This document shows positions 63,814 to 64,000 of a DNA stretch of 64,000 nucleotides, piece by piece (within the stretch, counting starts at the first letter, position 1; each line of letters opens with the position of its first letter). The position numbers and the translations under genes were made by a program. The DNA is from Cupriavidus sp. IDO (GTDB lineage Bacteria; Pseudomonadota; Gammaproteobacteria; Burkholderiales; Burkholderiaceae), in the NCBI RefSeq assembly GCF_000812465.1, contig NZ_JWMA01000005.1, forward strand, positions 1 through 64,000, given 5' to 3'. The notes beneath the pieces are model-generated. The model was given only the letters and a program-made list of their open reading frames with translations, had not been told where the DNA came from and did not search any database.

Positions 63814-64000
63814 TCACTTCCCCCCGCAATCCATCGAATACCTCCCCACTACCTCACGGCCGTCCCGCAAGACCAAACTCACTTCGCATTTGCCTCCCCG
63901 CTGCGCCGTCACGCTCATCGCCGACACCTGGCTCGGCTGCCCTGGCACAACATGCACCGAGCCGCTCTGGGCAATCGATGACGTGCCACCCGGCCCGTTG
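63814..64000 (-). CDS. C-terminal part of an unidentified minus-strand gene (runs off the window)
   Basis: An open minus-strand frame enters from the right edge and ends at a TGA at 63816-63814. The visible 61 residues are Ser/Gly/Val-rich and end in RYSMDCGGK, with two Cys (in GGKCEVSL and MDCGGK) that could form a disulfide, as in an exported protein. The start and most of the gene are missing, so no family is named. Confidence 0.55.
   Translation of the reverse strand, partial: NGPGGTSSIAQSGSVHVVPGQPSQVSAMSVTAQRGGKCEVSLVLRDGREVVGRYSMDCGGK

Overview
The window reads as high-GC betaproteobacterial DNA of the Cupriavidus/Ralstonia type, probably from a secondary chromosome. The grounds are the acoXABC acetoin cluster with acoR in Cupriavidus arrangement, many LysR regulators, several catabolic and uptake modules, and an EF-G gene that stands alone rather than in a str operon. 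No rRNA, tRNA, CRISPR array, transposase or prophage gene was seen.

Layout. 1-2.9 kb: an OsmC-like protein, a strong promoter overlapping a Fur box and followed about 70 nt later by a terminator (candidate Fur-repressed small RNA), an unknown protein and a DUF3047 protein. 2.9-10.2 kb (minus): acetoin dehydrogenase operon acoX-acoA-acoB-acoC plus a lipoate-ligase-family gene, with a textbook sigma-54 promoter, upstream palindromes and the activator acoR. 10.4-16.7 kb (minus): LLM-type flavin oxidoreductase, a membrane-spanning patatin, a DedA-rhodanese fusion and an HPt/response-regulator pair without a kinase. 16.9-21.6 kb: EF-G, a DUF1338 (2-oxoadipate dioxygenase-like) gene with a divergent LysR, and a HiPIP.

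21.8-34.5 kb (plus): two LysR genes and a hydroquinone/hydroxyquinol catabolic cluster: two-subunit hydroquinone 1,2-dioxygenase, semialdehyde dehydrogenase, maleylacetate reductase, hydroxyquinol 1,2-dioxygenase, a YciI-like protein and a Rieske ferredoxin. A five-gene branched-chain-amino-acid-type ABC importer follows. Together they would import an aromatic-type substrate and convert hydroquinone or hydroxyquinol through maleylacetate to 3-oxoadipate. The enzyme that makes the hydroquinone is not in the window.

34.5-47.3 kb: GDSL lipoprotein, MXKDX-repeat protein with a sulfite-oxidase-like protein and cytochrome b, UdgX-like uracil-DNA glycosylase, PRC-barrel protein, Fur-family regulator, EamA transporter, PadR-like protein and a 2-aminoethylphosphonate-type ABC importer. 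47.3-54.1 kb: a CHASE-PAS-GGDEF-EAL protein and a diguanylate cyclase separated by a very large palindromic noncoding repeat; a second, shortened copy lies at about 38 kb. 54.1-64 kb: a Cys-rich copper-storage-like protein, fumC, a VOC protein, an AmmeMemoRadiSam-type radical SAM enzyme, ferritin-like and UspA proteins, an FMN reductase, an MHS-family transporter, a LysR and a YbaK-like deacylase. A truncated minus-strand gene runs off the right edge.

The signals least explained by known gene families are the Fur-box small-RNA candidate (660-760), the two giant palindromes (about 37.99-38.56 kb and 50.83-51.49 kb), a 108-bp hairpin element at 34757-34864 and a second short promoter-terminator unit at 42673-42780.
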